Origin: Lachnospiraceae bacterium
GTDB taxonomy: Bacteria > Bacillota > Clostridia > Lachnospirales > Lachnospiraceae
DNA length: 64,000 nt
Direction of reading: 5' to 3'
NCBI GenBank assembly: GCA_015058015.1
Contig: SVDM01000008.1
Coordinates: 35,853-99,852 of the forward strand
The notes below the pieces were generated by a model. That model had not been told where the DNA came from and ran no database searches. It was given only the letters and a program-made list of their open reading frames with translations. The position numbers were made by a program, and so were the translations under genes. Of this stretch, positions 8,562 to 16,938 are shown piece by piece (position 1 is the first letter of the stretch; every line of letters begins with the position of its first letter).

Positions 8562-8606
8562 TTTTAAAGTAAAAAAGCAAACCGCGTAAAGCGAAAGGAG
8601 AAAGAA

Positions 8607-9308
8607 ATGCTAAGGATTGAACATTTAACCAAAGTTTATGGAGATAAAAGGGCGGTAGACGACCTTACCCTTCATATTCAACCCGGTGAAATATACGGTT
8701 TTATCGGACATAACGGTGCAGGTAAAACCACTACACTTAAGTGTTGTGTAGGAATCTTAAAATCAGATGGGGGAGAGGTATATATTGACGGCAAGTCAAT
8801 TAAGACAGACCCCATAGGATGCAAGAAAGAGATTGCATATATTCCGGATAACCCGGATATTTATGATTATATGACAGGTATTCAGTATTTAAACTTTATA
8901 GCTGATATGTTTCAGGTTCCGGCGGCAGAGCGTGATGCGAAGATTCATAGCTTTGCTGACAAATTCGGCCTTACAGGAAACCTGGCACAGAGAGTATCCG
9001 ACTATTCACACGGTATGAAGCAGAAGCTGGTGCTTATATCGGCTTTCATGCATTCACCAAGACTTATTATTATGGATGAGCCCTTCGTAGGACTTGACCC
9101 GGCGGCTGCATTTGAAGTAAAGGAAATGATGAAAGAATTCTGCGCACAGGGTGGTGCGGTATTCTTCTCAACTCATGTCCTGGAAGTGGCGGAGAAGCTT
9201 TGCCACAAGGTGGCCATTATAAAAGACGGCAAGCTTATAAAAGCCGGTACCATGGAAGAAGTTAAGGGAGACGAAACCCTTGAAGATGTATTCATGGAGA
9301 ATGTCTAA
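8607..9308 (+). CDS. ABC transporter ATP-binding protein
   Basis: Cytoplasmic ATPase subunit of 233 residues that should power the permease encoded next. It has Walker A GHNGAGKTT (about 34-42), the Q-loop region, a degenerate signature YSHGMKQKL in place of LSGGQ (common in exporters of the CcmA/NatA type), Walker B LIIMDEPFVGLDP and the H-loop STHVLE. AAAGGAG precedes the ATG. The permease gene follows at 19 bases. Type of substrate unknown; such pairs often export lipids, peptides or drugs. Confidence 0.93.
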   Translation: MLRIEHLTKVYGDKRAVDDLTLHIQPGEIYGFIGHNGAGKTTTLKCCVGILKSDGGEVYIDGKSIKTDPIGCKKEIAYIPDNPDIYDYMTGIQYLNFIADMFQVPAAERDAKIHSFADKFGLTGNLAQRVSDYSHGMKQKLVLISAFMHSPRLIIMDEPFVGLDPAAAFEVKEMMKEFCAQGGAVFFSTHVLEVAEKLCHKVAIIKDGKLIKAGTMEEVKGDETLEDVFMENV

Positions 9309-9327
9309 ATAACGAGGAGACGTGTTT

Positions 9328-10941
9328 ATGTTTAAAGCATTATTAAAAAAGCAATTAAGAGAAATCGGCATAACCTTTTTAGGCGGCTCTAAAAGGTCTA
9401 AGAGAAAGATGAGCCTTACGGGAGCGGGACTTATAATATTTGCCATATTTATGGCTCTTTGTTTTGCGGGCTTGTTCTTCATGTTGGCAACTCAGATGGA
9501 AGCCTTTATAGATATGGGATTTACATGGATGTATTTCGTTATGATGGGTGGCATCGCCTTATTTCTGGCGGTTATCGGCAGTGCCTTTACCACATTTAAT
9601 TCCATGTTCTTAGCTAAGGATAACGACTTGCTTCTATCAATGCCTATTCCTACAGGAACCATTGTCAGTGTAAGGGTTATTGCCGTATGGATATCAACAC
9701 TTATCTATCTTGCCCTTGTAATGGTACCTACGGTTATAGTGTATATAGGACATGGACCCGGGGCTTTAGAGGCTGTGTTATCAGTTTTGATGATTATCTT
9801 TTTGAATTGCCTGGCAACAGCGATTTCACTCCTGCTTGGATGGCTGATATCATTGATATACTCAAGGATAAAGAATAAGAGTTACATAATGGTATTGGTG
9901 GCAATAGCATTTATCGGAGCATATTATTACTTCTATTTCAAGATAATGAACAATATCTCGGAGCTTGCAGCAGTTGCTGTGGGATTTGCGGAGAATACTG
10001 CCAAGGAAGGCGGCATCGCAGCCCTTGTAATCGGCTTTGGTAACGGTCTTGCAGGAAACGGGCTGCCCACATTAATCCTTATGGTTATATGCGCCGGCCT
10101 TCTTGCCCTTATTCTTGCCCTTATGGCCAGGACATTTATAGGCTCCATGACCAAGGTCAGGGGAGAGAAGAAGAAGGAGTATGTAAGAAGCACTAAGGTG
10201 AAGACATCAGGTGTGGCCATGGCTATCCTTAAAAAAGAGACCAAGGCTTTTACATCCAATGCAGGTTACATGCTTAACTCCGGAATGGGATGTATACTTA
10301 CTGTTCTTTTTGCCGTCTTCCTTGTAATAAAGGGTAAGGAGATAACGGTAATTATGAACTTCTTATCCACAGAGAATCTGGAGCTTTTGGGACTTGTAAA
10401 GGTGGGAATAGTTACGGCAGCATCCATAATATCGGGTATGACTATAGTTGCAGCACCGGCAATTTCTCTTGAGGCTAAGACAAAGTGGCTCTATCAGTCA
10501 CTTCCCATAGATACAGTGACAGTGGTAAGACAAAAGAGAAACCTGCAGTTAATTCTTTCAGGAGTTTCTGTTCTTGTAATGACAGGAGCTATATGCTTTT
10601 TAGGAGGCTTTCCTATTATAGATTCGCTGCTTATTATAGTGGCAGGGCTTTTGGGAGCTTATCTCCAGGCTAATATGCACCTCTTTATAGGAATGGTTAA
10701 GCCTAACTTTTCCTGGACTAACGAGATGCAGGTTGTAAAGCAAAGCCTGGCTGTGCTGCTGTCAATGGGATTTTCTTTCATTTATCCCATAGCTTGCATC
10801 GGAATATATTATTTCTTTGCCCATGAAGTGATGTCAGCACTTGTTTATATCGTAGTATTAAGTGTTATAACTCTTATCTTTGCCCTTCTCCTTGAGATGG
10901 CTAATACAAAGAAGGGACGCACCATCTATCAGGAACAGTAG
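9328..10941 (+). CDS. ABC exporter permease, large multi-spanning
   Basis: Integral membrane protein of 537 residues with about 11-12 hydrophobic segments, and a charged cytoplasmic loop near 275-290. It resembles the large permeases annotated as putative ABC exporters (YhaP/ABC-2 like), including an early LAKDNDLLLSMPIPTGTIV stretch typical of that group. I chose ATG 9328 (CGAGGAG eight bases upstream) over the GTG at 9322, which sits too near the site. It works with the ATPase gene directly upstream. Substrate is not evident. Confidence 0.85.
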   Translation: MFKALLKKQLREIGITFLGGSKRSKRKMSLTGAGLIIFAIFMALCFAGLFFMLATQMEAFIDMGFTWMYFVMMGGIALFLAVIGSAFTTFNSMFLAKDNDLLLSMPIPTGTIVSVRVIAVWISTLIYLALVMVPTVIVYIGHGPGALEAVLSVLMIIFLNCLATAISLLLGWLISLIYSRIKNKSYIMVLVAIAFIGAYYYFYFKIMNNISELAAVAVGFAENTAKEGGIAALVIGFGNGLAGNGLPTLILMVICAGLLALILALMARTFIGSMTKVRGEKKKEYVRSTKVKTSGVAMAILKKETKAFTSNAGYMLNSGMGCILTVLFAVFLVIKGKEITVIMNFLSTENLELLGLVKVGIVTAASIISGMTIVAAPAISLEAKTKWLYQSLPIDTVTVVRQKRNLQLILSGVSVLVMTGAICFLGGFPIIDSLLIIVAGLLGAYLQANMHLFIGMVKPNFSWTNEMQVVKQSLAVLLSMGFSFIYPIACIGIYYFFAHEVMSALVYIVVLSVITLIFALLLEMANTKKGRTIYQEQ

Positions 10942-10967
10942 CCATCTTCGAGGCTCCTATGTTTTGA

Positions 10968-10997
10968 TTGAAATAAGGGTGTCAATTATTATATAAT
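10968..10997 (+). promoter_or_regulatory. Promoter before the cupin-like gene
   Basis: TTGAAA at 10968-10973 and TATAAT at 10992-10997, 18 bases apart, 46 bases before the start codon. Confidence 0.65.
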
Positions 10998-11043
10998 TTA
11001 GGGGTAGAGTTAATCTAAATTTATAATAAAAAGGAGAGGTATT

Positions 11044-11505
11044 ATGGCAGAAACTTACATGAACAATGAGGGTGGAGAATACAGCAAGTATATAGTACAA
11101 GACCTTCAGGCACCCCAGACCGGAACCCCTGAATTCCAGGAGATGTACAAGAAATTCTCCCACAGAATTCTCTGGATTGATAAGAACGTATGCCCCGGTG
11201 CATTCCAGATGAACACAGCTTGGTACTATGCAGTTCCGGAAAAAGACCCGGTATTTGAGGAGCATGAACATGAGAGTGATGAGATCATCGGATTCTTCGG
11301 ATGTGACCCGGATGATCCATACAATCTTCACGCTGAGCTTGATATTACCATCAACGGAGAGCACCACATACTTACAAAGAGCAGTCTTATCTTCTGCCCG
11401 GCAGGTTTGCCCCATATGCGCATAAGCATTAAGAGAGTGGATAAACCCATATTCCATTTCTCTGTAGTAACAGGCGGAACATATAACGGCGGAGCATACA
11501 AATAA
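11044..11505 (+). CDS. Cupin-like small protein of unknown function
   Basis: Soluble protein of 153 residues. The middle EEHEHESDEIIGFFG and the later FCPAGLPHMRI fit the two histidine-bearing motifs of a cupin barrel, which would bind a metal and act as an enzyme or sensor domain. The call is by pattern only; I do not recognise a named family. It has its own promoter and terminator and so is probably monocistronic. The GGAGAGG site lies five bases before ATG. Confidence 0.65.
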   Translation: MAETYMNNEGGEYSKYIVQDLQAPQTGTPEFQEMYKKFSHRILWIDKNVCPGAFQMNTAWYYAVPEKDPVFEEHEHESDEIIGFFGCDPDDPYNLHAELDITINGEHHILTKSSLIFCPAGLPHMRISIKRVDKPIFHFSVVTGGTYNGGAYK

Positions 11506-11525
11506 AATCAAATGGTAAAATATTA

Positions 11526-11556
11526 AGCGTAGCAGGTCAACTGCTACGCTTGTTTT
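11526..11556. terminator. Terminator between convergent cupin-like and acyltransferase genes
   Basis: AAGCGTAGCAG (11525-11535) and CTGCTACGCTT (11541-11551) form an 11-bp stem with a five-base loop, followed by TGTTTTATTT on the plus strand. It probably serves the plus-strand gene best; on the minus strand the tail is less T-rich. Confidence 0.85.
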
Positions 11557-12835
11557 ATTTCCCGCCGCGTTTTGCGGCCTTCTTAATCTTGTATAATTCC
11601 TCCGTGGCAAGTCTGGCTTTAGCAACGATATCCCCAGTGTCTTCCGGGAAGCAGTAGTAAAGGGTCTTGGTATCGCCTATACAGATCATATCACCAATCT
11701 CATACCAGTAATAATCCGAATAGAGACTGTAGGTACTTAAGGGGCCCACACTAAAATCAAGTCGACCGTTGGCGCCTCGCAGGTGCCAGCCCTTGGTGGA
11801 ATGCTCAAGTACACCCTTTCCTATATCGTAGACACAGTCCATGTTAACTAACATCTTGATATCCACCAGTTTCTTGAACTCATAAGTTCCATCAAGAAGT
11901 TCTTGTCTTACGCACTCCCTTTCCCACCTGTACCAGTCGGGTATGTGGGAGAACTCCGTATTACCGTCCAATGCCAACATCTGTCCGTTTTCCGTAAGTT
12001 CATATCTTTTGCCACAGGCAGAGCAGGTAAGATATATTCCTCTTCCCTCCATATGGCCTTCCTCGCCGCAAGCCGGGCATTTGTACAATACACGGTTTAG
12101 GCAGTCGGCCCTGAAGGGCTCGCTTACTAGGATATTGTTTTCCTTCTGCCATTTGAAATTGTCGAAGGAGAATTCTCCTGCAAGGATCTCGTTAATCTCC
12201 TCCACCGTACGGGATGCAATATCCTTAGGGGATAAGAGATACTTCATGGTGGCATGAACCGGAACCTTACGGAGCTGTAGGTTATTGTACAAGGGATCAT
12301 GGTGAAATGCCCCCGTTGTCTTAATCATAACCACCGGAACCTTAAAGAGCTTAATCAGTTTACCAAGACTCTCCGGCAGAGGAGTGGCTGTTCCGTCAAA
12401 GGAATAGCTGGCCTCGGGATACATAAGAACAGAACTCTTTAAGGTGTTAAATATATAAGACATATCCCGGATAAGGGTAATATCCTGTACGAACTTCTGG
12501 GTTGGAATACAGCCGATACGTCTCATAAGACCTTCTTTACCCACAAAACCGTCTGAGGTACATACGATATTGTAGGGTCTGCCCTTTAACATAACGGCAC
12601 TGGCTTTAATGTCAAGGAAGCAGGAGTGGTTCATAAGGAACAGAGCCGGCTCCTTCTTACCCAGCCTTTCCATGCCTATGGTATCGTACTTGAAGTTTAC
12701 GGAGCGAAGTTCGCTCTTTGACAACATACGAAGTAACTTGGCTAAAACGGCAGATTGCTTAACAGGCTTGCGGTGAGGCTTAGCCGCCAAAGCAACTACC
12801 CGGTCGTAATCCATCTCTTTGGTTTTAATCTTCAT
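11555..12835 (-). CDS. PlsC-like acyltransferase with C-terminal zinc ribbon
   Basis: Probable 1-acyl-glycerol-3-phosphate-type acyltransferase, 426 residues, about twice the size of a minimal PlsC. The catalytic HX4D motif is NHSCFLD (His70, Asp75), and the later YPEASYSFDG corresponds to the FPEGTRS substrate motif with a Gly-to-Ala change. A CPACG...CSACG zinc ribbon follows at about 257-280, then a C-terminal domain of about 140 residues I cannot name. No clear membrane segment is visible. It lies 19 bases after brnQ on the minus strand and probably shares its promoter. Confidence 0.82.
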   Translation of the reverse strand: MKIKTKEMDYDRVVALAAKPHRKPVKQSAVLAKLLRMLSKSELRSVNFKYDTIGMERLGKKEPALFLMNHSCFLDIKASAVMLKGRPYNIVCTSDGFVGKEGLMRRIGCIPTQKFVQDITLIRDMSYIFNTLKSSVLMYPEASYSFDGTATPLPESLGKLIKLFKVPVVMIKTTGAFHHDPLYNNLQLRKVPVHATMKYLLSPKDIASRTVEEINEILAGEFSFDNFKWQKENNILVSEPFRADCLNRVLYKCPACGEEGHMEGRGIYLTCSACGKRYELTENGQMLALDGNTEFSHIPDWYRWERECVRQELLDGTYEFKKLVDIKMLVNMDCVYDIGKGVLEHSTKGWHLRGANGRLDFSVGPLSTYSLYSDYYWYEIGDMICIGDTKTLYYCFPEDTGDIVAKARLATEELYKIKKAAKRGGK

Positions 12836-12854
12836 AAGCTTATTCTCCCATTGA

Positions 12855-14198
12855 TTAGTGTTTCCTTATCTTATAGATGATAAGTCCCACTACAAAACCT
12901 ACTATACTTGGAACAATCCATCCCATTCCAACGGAATAAAGGGGAAGGTACTTGGCTGCCACTTCAGTTATGGCACTTACGTTAAGAGGCACTGCAACCT
13001 CGGCGGGAAGTGCATTAATAAGGTCAAGAAGGGCAGTTGCAAAAGCGCATGCTGTGGTGCATACATATACAATCTTGCTATAGTTAAAGGCCTTACCGAA
13101 TACGGAAAGCAGGATAAGTGTAATAGCAAGGGGGTATAAGAACATAAGAACCGGAACGGACCATTTAATAATAGTATTCAGTCCGAAGTTGGCGATTACA
13201 AATGACCATGCTGTAAAGCCTATAGCCCATGCCTTGTATGAGGGTCCCTTGGGGAACATATTCACAAAGGCCTGTGCACAGCTGATGATAAGTCCCGTTG
13301 CTGTCTTAAAACAGGCAAGGGTAACAATAATCACAAGAATCAGGGTTCCGAAATTACCGAAGTAATGGGCGGATATTGCGCCTAATGCTTCACTTCCGTT
13401 AGTTGCCATGGGAATAGCTCCCATGCTTCTTGCCCCCATAAGGGTAACAAGGGCATATATTACGGCCATAATAAGGCAGGAAAATACACCGGCCTTCATG
13501 GTATTAACAGCGATAGATTCGGAATCTTTTATTCCAAGACCTCTTATAACATTAACAACAACGATACCGAAGGCAAGGCTTGCTAAGGCATCCATGGTGT
13601 TATAGCCTTCAAGAACACCGGTAACAAAGGCATTGTCTACATAGTTGCCGGTTGCGGGAACATCCATTGCGCTACCCATGGGAATAATGATTGATACCAC
13701 AAGGATAACACCCAGGCTTACAAGGAAGGCAGGGGTTAAAACCTTACCGATGTATGTAAGAATATTACGGGGTCTTAAGGCAATTGACAGCGCCGCTCCG
13801 AAGAAGATTAAAGTAAATACCAGTGTCAGTAAAGATACATTTACACCGGGGAATAGGAGCGGTACTCCTGCGGAAAAAGATGTGGAAGCACATCTTGGTA
13901 TTGAAAAGAAGGGCCCTATTGTAAGATACAAAAGGCAGGTAAAGAAGAAGGCGTAAGGTTTACCTACACGACAGCTAAGCTCGTGAAGACCTTCACATCT
14001 GCTTCGACCGAGGGCTACAACTCCCAACATGGGAAGAGCCACTCCCGATAATATAAATCCCACAATAGCAGGTAAAATGTTTTGCCCTGCCATCTGTCCC
14101 ATAAAGACAGGGAAGATAAGATTGCCCGCTCCGAAGAACATTCCGAATAGCATAACGGACAAGGATGCTAACTGCATAACAGATAATTTCTTTTTCAT
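12855..14198 (-). CDS. brnQ: Branched-chain amino acid:cation symporter BrnQ
   Basis: LIVCS-family permease of 447 residues with about 12 membrane segments, importing leucine, isoleucine and valine with Na+ or H+. The N-terminus LFGMFFGAGNLIFPVFMG is a signature of the family. The start at 14198 is set by TTGGAGG six bases upstream; the longer reading to 14234 lacks a site. The promoter lies at 14238-14266 with a palindrome over its -35 box. The PlsC-like gene follows. Confidence 0.93.
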   Translation of the reverse strand: MKKKLSVMQLASLSVMLFGMFFGAGNLIFPVFMGQMAGQNILPAIVGFILSGVALPMLGVVALGRSRCEGLHELSCRVGKPYAFFFTCLLYLTIGPFFSIPRCASTSFSAGVPLLFPGVNVSLLTLVFTLIFFGAALSIALRPRNILTYIGKVLTPAFLVSLGVILVVSIIIPMGSAMDVPATGNYVDNAFVTGVLEGYNTMDALASLAFGIVVVNVIRGLGIKDSESIAVNTMKAGVFSCLIMAVIYALVTLMGARSMGAIPMATNGSEALGAISAHYFGNFGTLILVIIVTLACFKTATGLIISCAQAFVNMFPKGPSYKAWAIGFTAWSFVIANFGLNTIIKWSVPVLMFLYPLAITLILLSVFGKAFNYSKIVYVCTTACAFATALLDLINALPAEVAVPLNVSAITEVAAKYLPLYSVGMGWIVPSIVGFVVGLIIYKIRKH

Positions 14199-14237
14199 GG
14201 TTTCCTCCAAAGTAACTAATAAAATTAACCGCAAAAC

Positions 14238-14266
14238 ATAATAATACTATTTTAACACTTTTTCAA
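14238..14266 (-). promoter_or_regulatory. brnQ promoter
   Basis: On the minus strand TTGAAA (plus coordinates 14261-14266) and TATTAT (14238-14243) are 17 bases apart, about 40 bases before the brnQ start. Confidence 0.7.
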
Positions 14267-14270
14267 GTGT
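14255..14270. promoter_or_regulatory. Palindromic operator over brnQ -35 box
   Basis: Perfect inverted repeat ACACTT-TTTC-AAGTGT covering the -35 hexamer of brnQ. It could be a repressor site; the regulator is unknown. A chance palindrome is possible at this length. Confidence 0.5.
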
Positions 14271-14328
14271 GGCAAGGCTTTGCACAGGTTGTCTCTTACA
14301 GACTATTATATAATAAATCTTTTAATTG

Positions 14329-14357
14329 TTGACATTATTTCGTTTATAAAGTAAGAT
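14329..14357 (+). promoter_or_regulatory. Promoter of the mntP riboswitch transcript
   Basis: TTGACA at 14329-14334 and TAAGAT at 14352-14357, 17 bases apart. A start near 14364 would place the whole riboswitch in the leader. Confidence 0.75.
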
Positions 14358-14373
14358 TGAGAAAATGTACTTC

Positions 14374-14516
14374 GTGAGGGAGTAGTTCGCGTTAAATGAA
14401 GATTTGCGTGGTTTGTCAACAATCTCGGTGATATGCACCTGGCAAACCTTAATGAATGAGACTCATGTATATGCAGCAGATGTAGTTTGCATATACCGGG
14501 TCTATTTTTTTCCTCA
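14374..14516 (+). ncRNA. yybP-ykoY (Mn2+-sensing) riboswitch with terminator platform
   Basis: The leader of mntP shows the conserved parts of this class: GAGGGAGTAG at 14376-14385, a GGTTTG/CAAACC helix (14410-14415 with 14443-14448), and AATGAATGAGAC at 14451-14462. The last bases (AGAC, GTATATGCA at 14466-14474) can instead pair with TGCATATAC (14488-14496) and GTCT, followed by a run of T, making a terminator. Metal binding would protect the conserved 3' strand and allow read-through. The gene it controls is a manganese exporter, as known for this class in E. coli. Boundaries are approximate. Confidence 0.87.
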
Positions 14517-14555
14517 AAAAGTACATTCAAGGAATTATATGTATAGGTGATTAAT

Positions 14556-15137
14556 ATGGGACAGATAGCATTCTTCTTTCTGACGGGTATCGGGCTGTCC
14601 ATGGACGCTTTCGCCGTATCCGTGTCTAAGGGGCTGGGAATGACTAAAGTCAACAAGAAGCAGACCTTACTTATAGGCCTGTTCTTTGGCGGCTTTCAGG
14701 CACTGATGCCGGCCATCGGCTGGTTCTTGGGAATTGGTTTTGAAAAGTATATAACAAGTATCGATCATTGGATTGCCTTTATCCTGCTGGGATTTATAGG
14801 AGCAAAGATGATATGGGAGTCCGTAAGGGATGAAGATGATGAAGGGGAGACGCCTAAGGATAAGGGCATTAGTATTAAGGAGCTTTTCCTTCTTGCCATT
14901 GCTACCAGTATCGATGCCTTGGCAGTTGGAATATCATTTGCCTTCCTAAACTACCCCATTGCCTGGGTAACTGCTATAATAGGTATAACAACCTTTGTTA
15001 TATCCGTGGCTGGAGTCTATATTGGAAACTTCTTTGGGAACAGGTTTAAAAAAGGAGCAGAGATTGCCGGGGGAATAATCCTTATTCTCCTTGGTGTAAA
15101 GATCTTGCTGGAGCATTTGGGATACCTGTCCTTCTAG
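14556..15137 (+). CDS. mntP: Manganese efflux pump MntP
   Basis: Membrane protein of 193 residues with six predicted membrane segments, exporting Mn2+. It shows the duplicated family motif with buried acidic residues: GIGLSMDAFAVSVSKGL near the N-terminus and ATSIDALAVGISFAFL in the second half. I chose ATG 14556, six bases after AGGTGA; the GTG at 14547 overlaps that site. Expression is probably switched on by Mn2+ through the riboswitch just upstream. A cation antiporter gene follows after 22 bases. Confidence 0.94.
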   Translation: MGQIAFFFLTGIGLSMDAFAVSVSKGLGMTKVNKKQTLLIGLFFGGFQALMPAIGWFLGIGFEKYITSIDHWIAFILLGFIGAKMIWESVRDEDDEGETPKDKGISIKELFLLAIATSIDALAVGISFAFLNYPIAWVTAIIGITTFVISVAGVYIGNFFGNRFKKGAEIAGGIILILLGVKILLEHLGYLSF

Positions 15138-15159
15138 GGACAAGAGAAAGGATAATCAG

Positions 15160-16116
15160 ATGAACGAAATACTAAAAGCTGTAGGAATGCTGGTGGTGGG
15201 ATTTGTACTACTGATAAAGGGAGCTGACTTCTTCGTTGACGGAAGTTCCTCCATTGCCAAAAGATTCAGAGTACCCTCCATCATAATAGGACTAACCATT
15301 GTGGCGATGGGAACCTCCCTGCCTGAGTGCGCAGTCAGTATTACAGCATCCATTACCAACAATAATACACTGGCAGTAAGTAATGTTACGGGTTCTAACA
15401 TCTTCAACCTGATGATGGTTTGTGGCGTATGTGCCCTGTTTCGGCCTCTTCCGGTGGATAAAGGAACATTAAAGAAGGAATTTCCCTTCTCCATCATATG
15501 CGCAGGACTTTTGCTTCTTCTGGGATGTCTTGGCATGGAGCTTAATCAGATAGATGGAATTATCTTTTGCGGAATCTTCCTGCTGTTTTTATTCTGGATG
15601 ATTCATTCCGCTATCAAATCCAGAAAAGAGATGCCCGGAGTTGAGCACGAGGGGGACGAAGTCATGGTACTTCCCATGTGGCAGTGTGCCGTATATATTG
15701 TGGGAGGTGCTATTGCCATCGCCATCGGCGGTGACTGGGTTGTAGACGGTGCTGTTGTAATAGCTCAGGCATTTAACATAAGTCAGACCATAATAGGACT
15801 TACGGTTGTAGCCCTGGGAACATCTCTGCCTGAACTTGTAACCAGTATTGTGGCAGCCAGAAAAGGGGAAGTTGACATGGCCATGGGTAATGTCATCGGA
15901 TCCAACATCTTTAACATCCTTTTTGTACTGGGTTCAGCTTCAGCTATAAGCTCCATTCCCTTCCTGATGGAGAATGTCTTCGATATCATTATTCTTTTGA
16001 TAGTAAGCATTCTGGTATGGATATACGGCTGGACCAAGAAGGAGATAACCCGAGGGGAAGGCCTTTCAATGGTTCTTATTTATGTAGCGTATACGGTATA
16101 TATCTGTTTAAGATAA
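15160..16116 (+). CDS. Calcium/sodium (CaCA family) antiporter, YrbG-like
   Basis: Membrane protein of 318 residues with about ten membrane segments. It holds the two alpha repeats of the CaCA superfamily: GTSLPECAVSITAS with VTGSNIFN (about 49-85) and GTSLPELVTSIVAA with VIGSNIFN (about 225-255), whose glutamates bind the cation. The usual role is exchange of Ca2+ for Na+ or H+. Because it follows mntP on the same riboswitch-controlled transcript without a promoter or terminator between, Mn2+ export or a linked cation role is a reasonable inference. Confidence 0.9.
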   Translation: MNEILKAVGMLVVGFVLLIKGADFFVDGSSSIAKRFRVPSIIIGLTIVAMGTSLPECAVSITASITNNNTLAVSNVTGSNIFNLMMVCGVCALFRPLPVDKGTLKKEFPFSIICAGLLLLLGCLGMELNQIDGIIFCGIFLLFLFWMIHSAIKSRKEMPGVEHEGDEVMVLPMWQCAVYIVGGAIAIAIGGDWVVDGAVVIAQAFNISQTIIGLTVVALGTSLPELVTSIVAARKGEVDMAMGNVIGSNIFNILFVLGSASAISSIPFLMENVFDIIILLIVSILVWIYGWTKKEITRGEGLSMVLIYVAYTVYICLR

Positions 16117-16118
16117 AA

Positions 16119-16149
16119 ATTCTCCCCGCCAAAAAAAGGCGGGGAGAAT
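16119..16149. terminator. Bidirectional terminator
   Basis: Perfect 12-bp stem ATTCTCCCCGCC (16119-16130) and GGCGGGGAGAAT (16138-16149), loop of seven A. It lies in the 38 bases between convergent stops and has A/T-rich flanks on both sides. Confidence 0.88.
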
Positions 16150-16154
16150 AATTC

Positions 16155-16919
16155 TTAAGCTTTAACAGCTTTAATTCTAAACATAAGGTTTTCTATATAG
16201 AAATCATCTTTCTTGGCAAATACTTTCTTATAGAAATCTTTATCTATATTAACGTCTTTAAATCCATAGTTTACAAGCACTTCCGCATCCCATTCCGGTC
16301 TGGTAAGGGCACTGATGGTAAGCATATGATACAGCTTATGGCATTCATCCTTCAAATCCTGACTGATACCTGCATGGGCCGGATTGTCAAGAGAATGGTG
16401 GGCATGTTCTTCCTTGGCATATTCTGCATCAAAGTTAATAAGAATTCCACCTCTTTTAAGAACTTTTGCCCATTCTTTATATGCATCCATGGGATGTGGC
16501 AGGGTCCATGTAAGATTACGGGTAATTATGGCATCAAAGGATTCATCGGGAAAGTCAGGTTTCTCCGCATCCATACGAAGGGCTTTGACTTTATCCGTAT
16601 CAAGTTCGTAAAGCTCTATTAACTTGTTGGCATGATTAACCATTTCTTCTGTAAGATCGATTCCCGTCACAGTGTAACCCATACGTCCCAATAAAACCGG
16701 GAAAAACCCTGCACCGCAACCGATATCAAGTATCTTGCTATCTTTACCCTTTGGTAAATGCTTTATTATCTCATCCGCCCATATAGCGGCTTTGTCACTT
16801 TCAATCTCTGCTCTTCGCTGCTCATAGAAGCTAGCAGCTCTCTGATTCCAATAAAACTGTACCCGGTCTTTGATTCCGGGATCCTCCTTTTCAAAAGGGA
16901 TTAATTCCAATTCGCCCAT
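16155..16919 (-). CDS. Class I SAM-dependent methyltransferase (second of a pair)
   Basis: Rossmann-fold methyltransferase, 254 residues. Motif I is ILDIGCGAGFFPVLLG (about residues 64-79), and the acidic residue of motif II is in VTGIDLTEEMV. The segment DAIITRNLTWTLPHP is a form of motif IV seen in both members of this pair. Substrate unknown. It follows its paralogue after 19 bases on the minus strand, and both end in MFRIKAVKA or a close match (MFMIKAVK). Confidence 0.87.
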   Translation of the reverse strand: MGELELIPFEKEDPGIKDRVQFYWNQRAASFYEQRRAEIESDKAAIWADEIIKHLPKGKDSKILDIGCGAGFFPVLLGRMGYTVTGIDLTEEMVNHANKLIELYELDTDKVKALRMDAEKPDFPDESFDAIITRNLTWTLPHPMDAYKEWAKVLKRGGILINFDAEYAKEEHAHHSLDNPAHAGISQDLKDECHKLYHMLTISALTRPEWDAEVLVNYGFKDVNIDKDFYKKVFAKKDDFYIENLMFRIKAVKA

Positions 16920-16938
16920 TTGCTCGCCTATCCTTTTT

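Noticed and set aside
8149..8580. Open frames opposite or shifted to the TPM gene with Ala/Thr-rich repeats
   Set aside because: They arise from the glycine-codon repeat of the true gene read in other frames.
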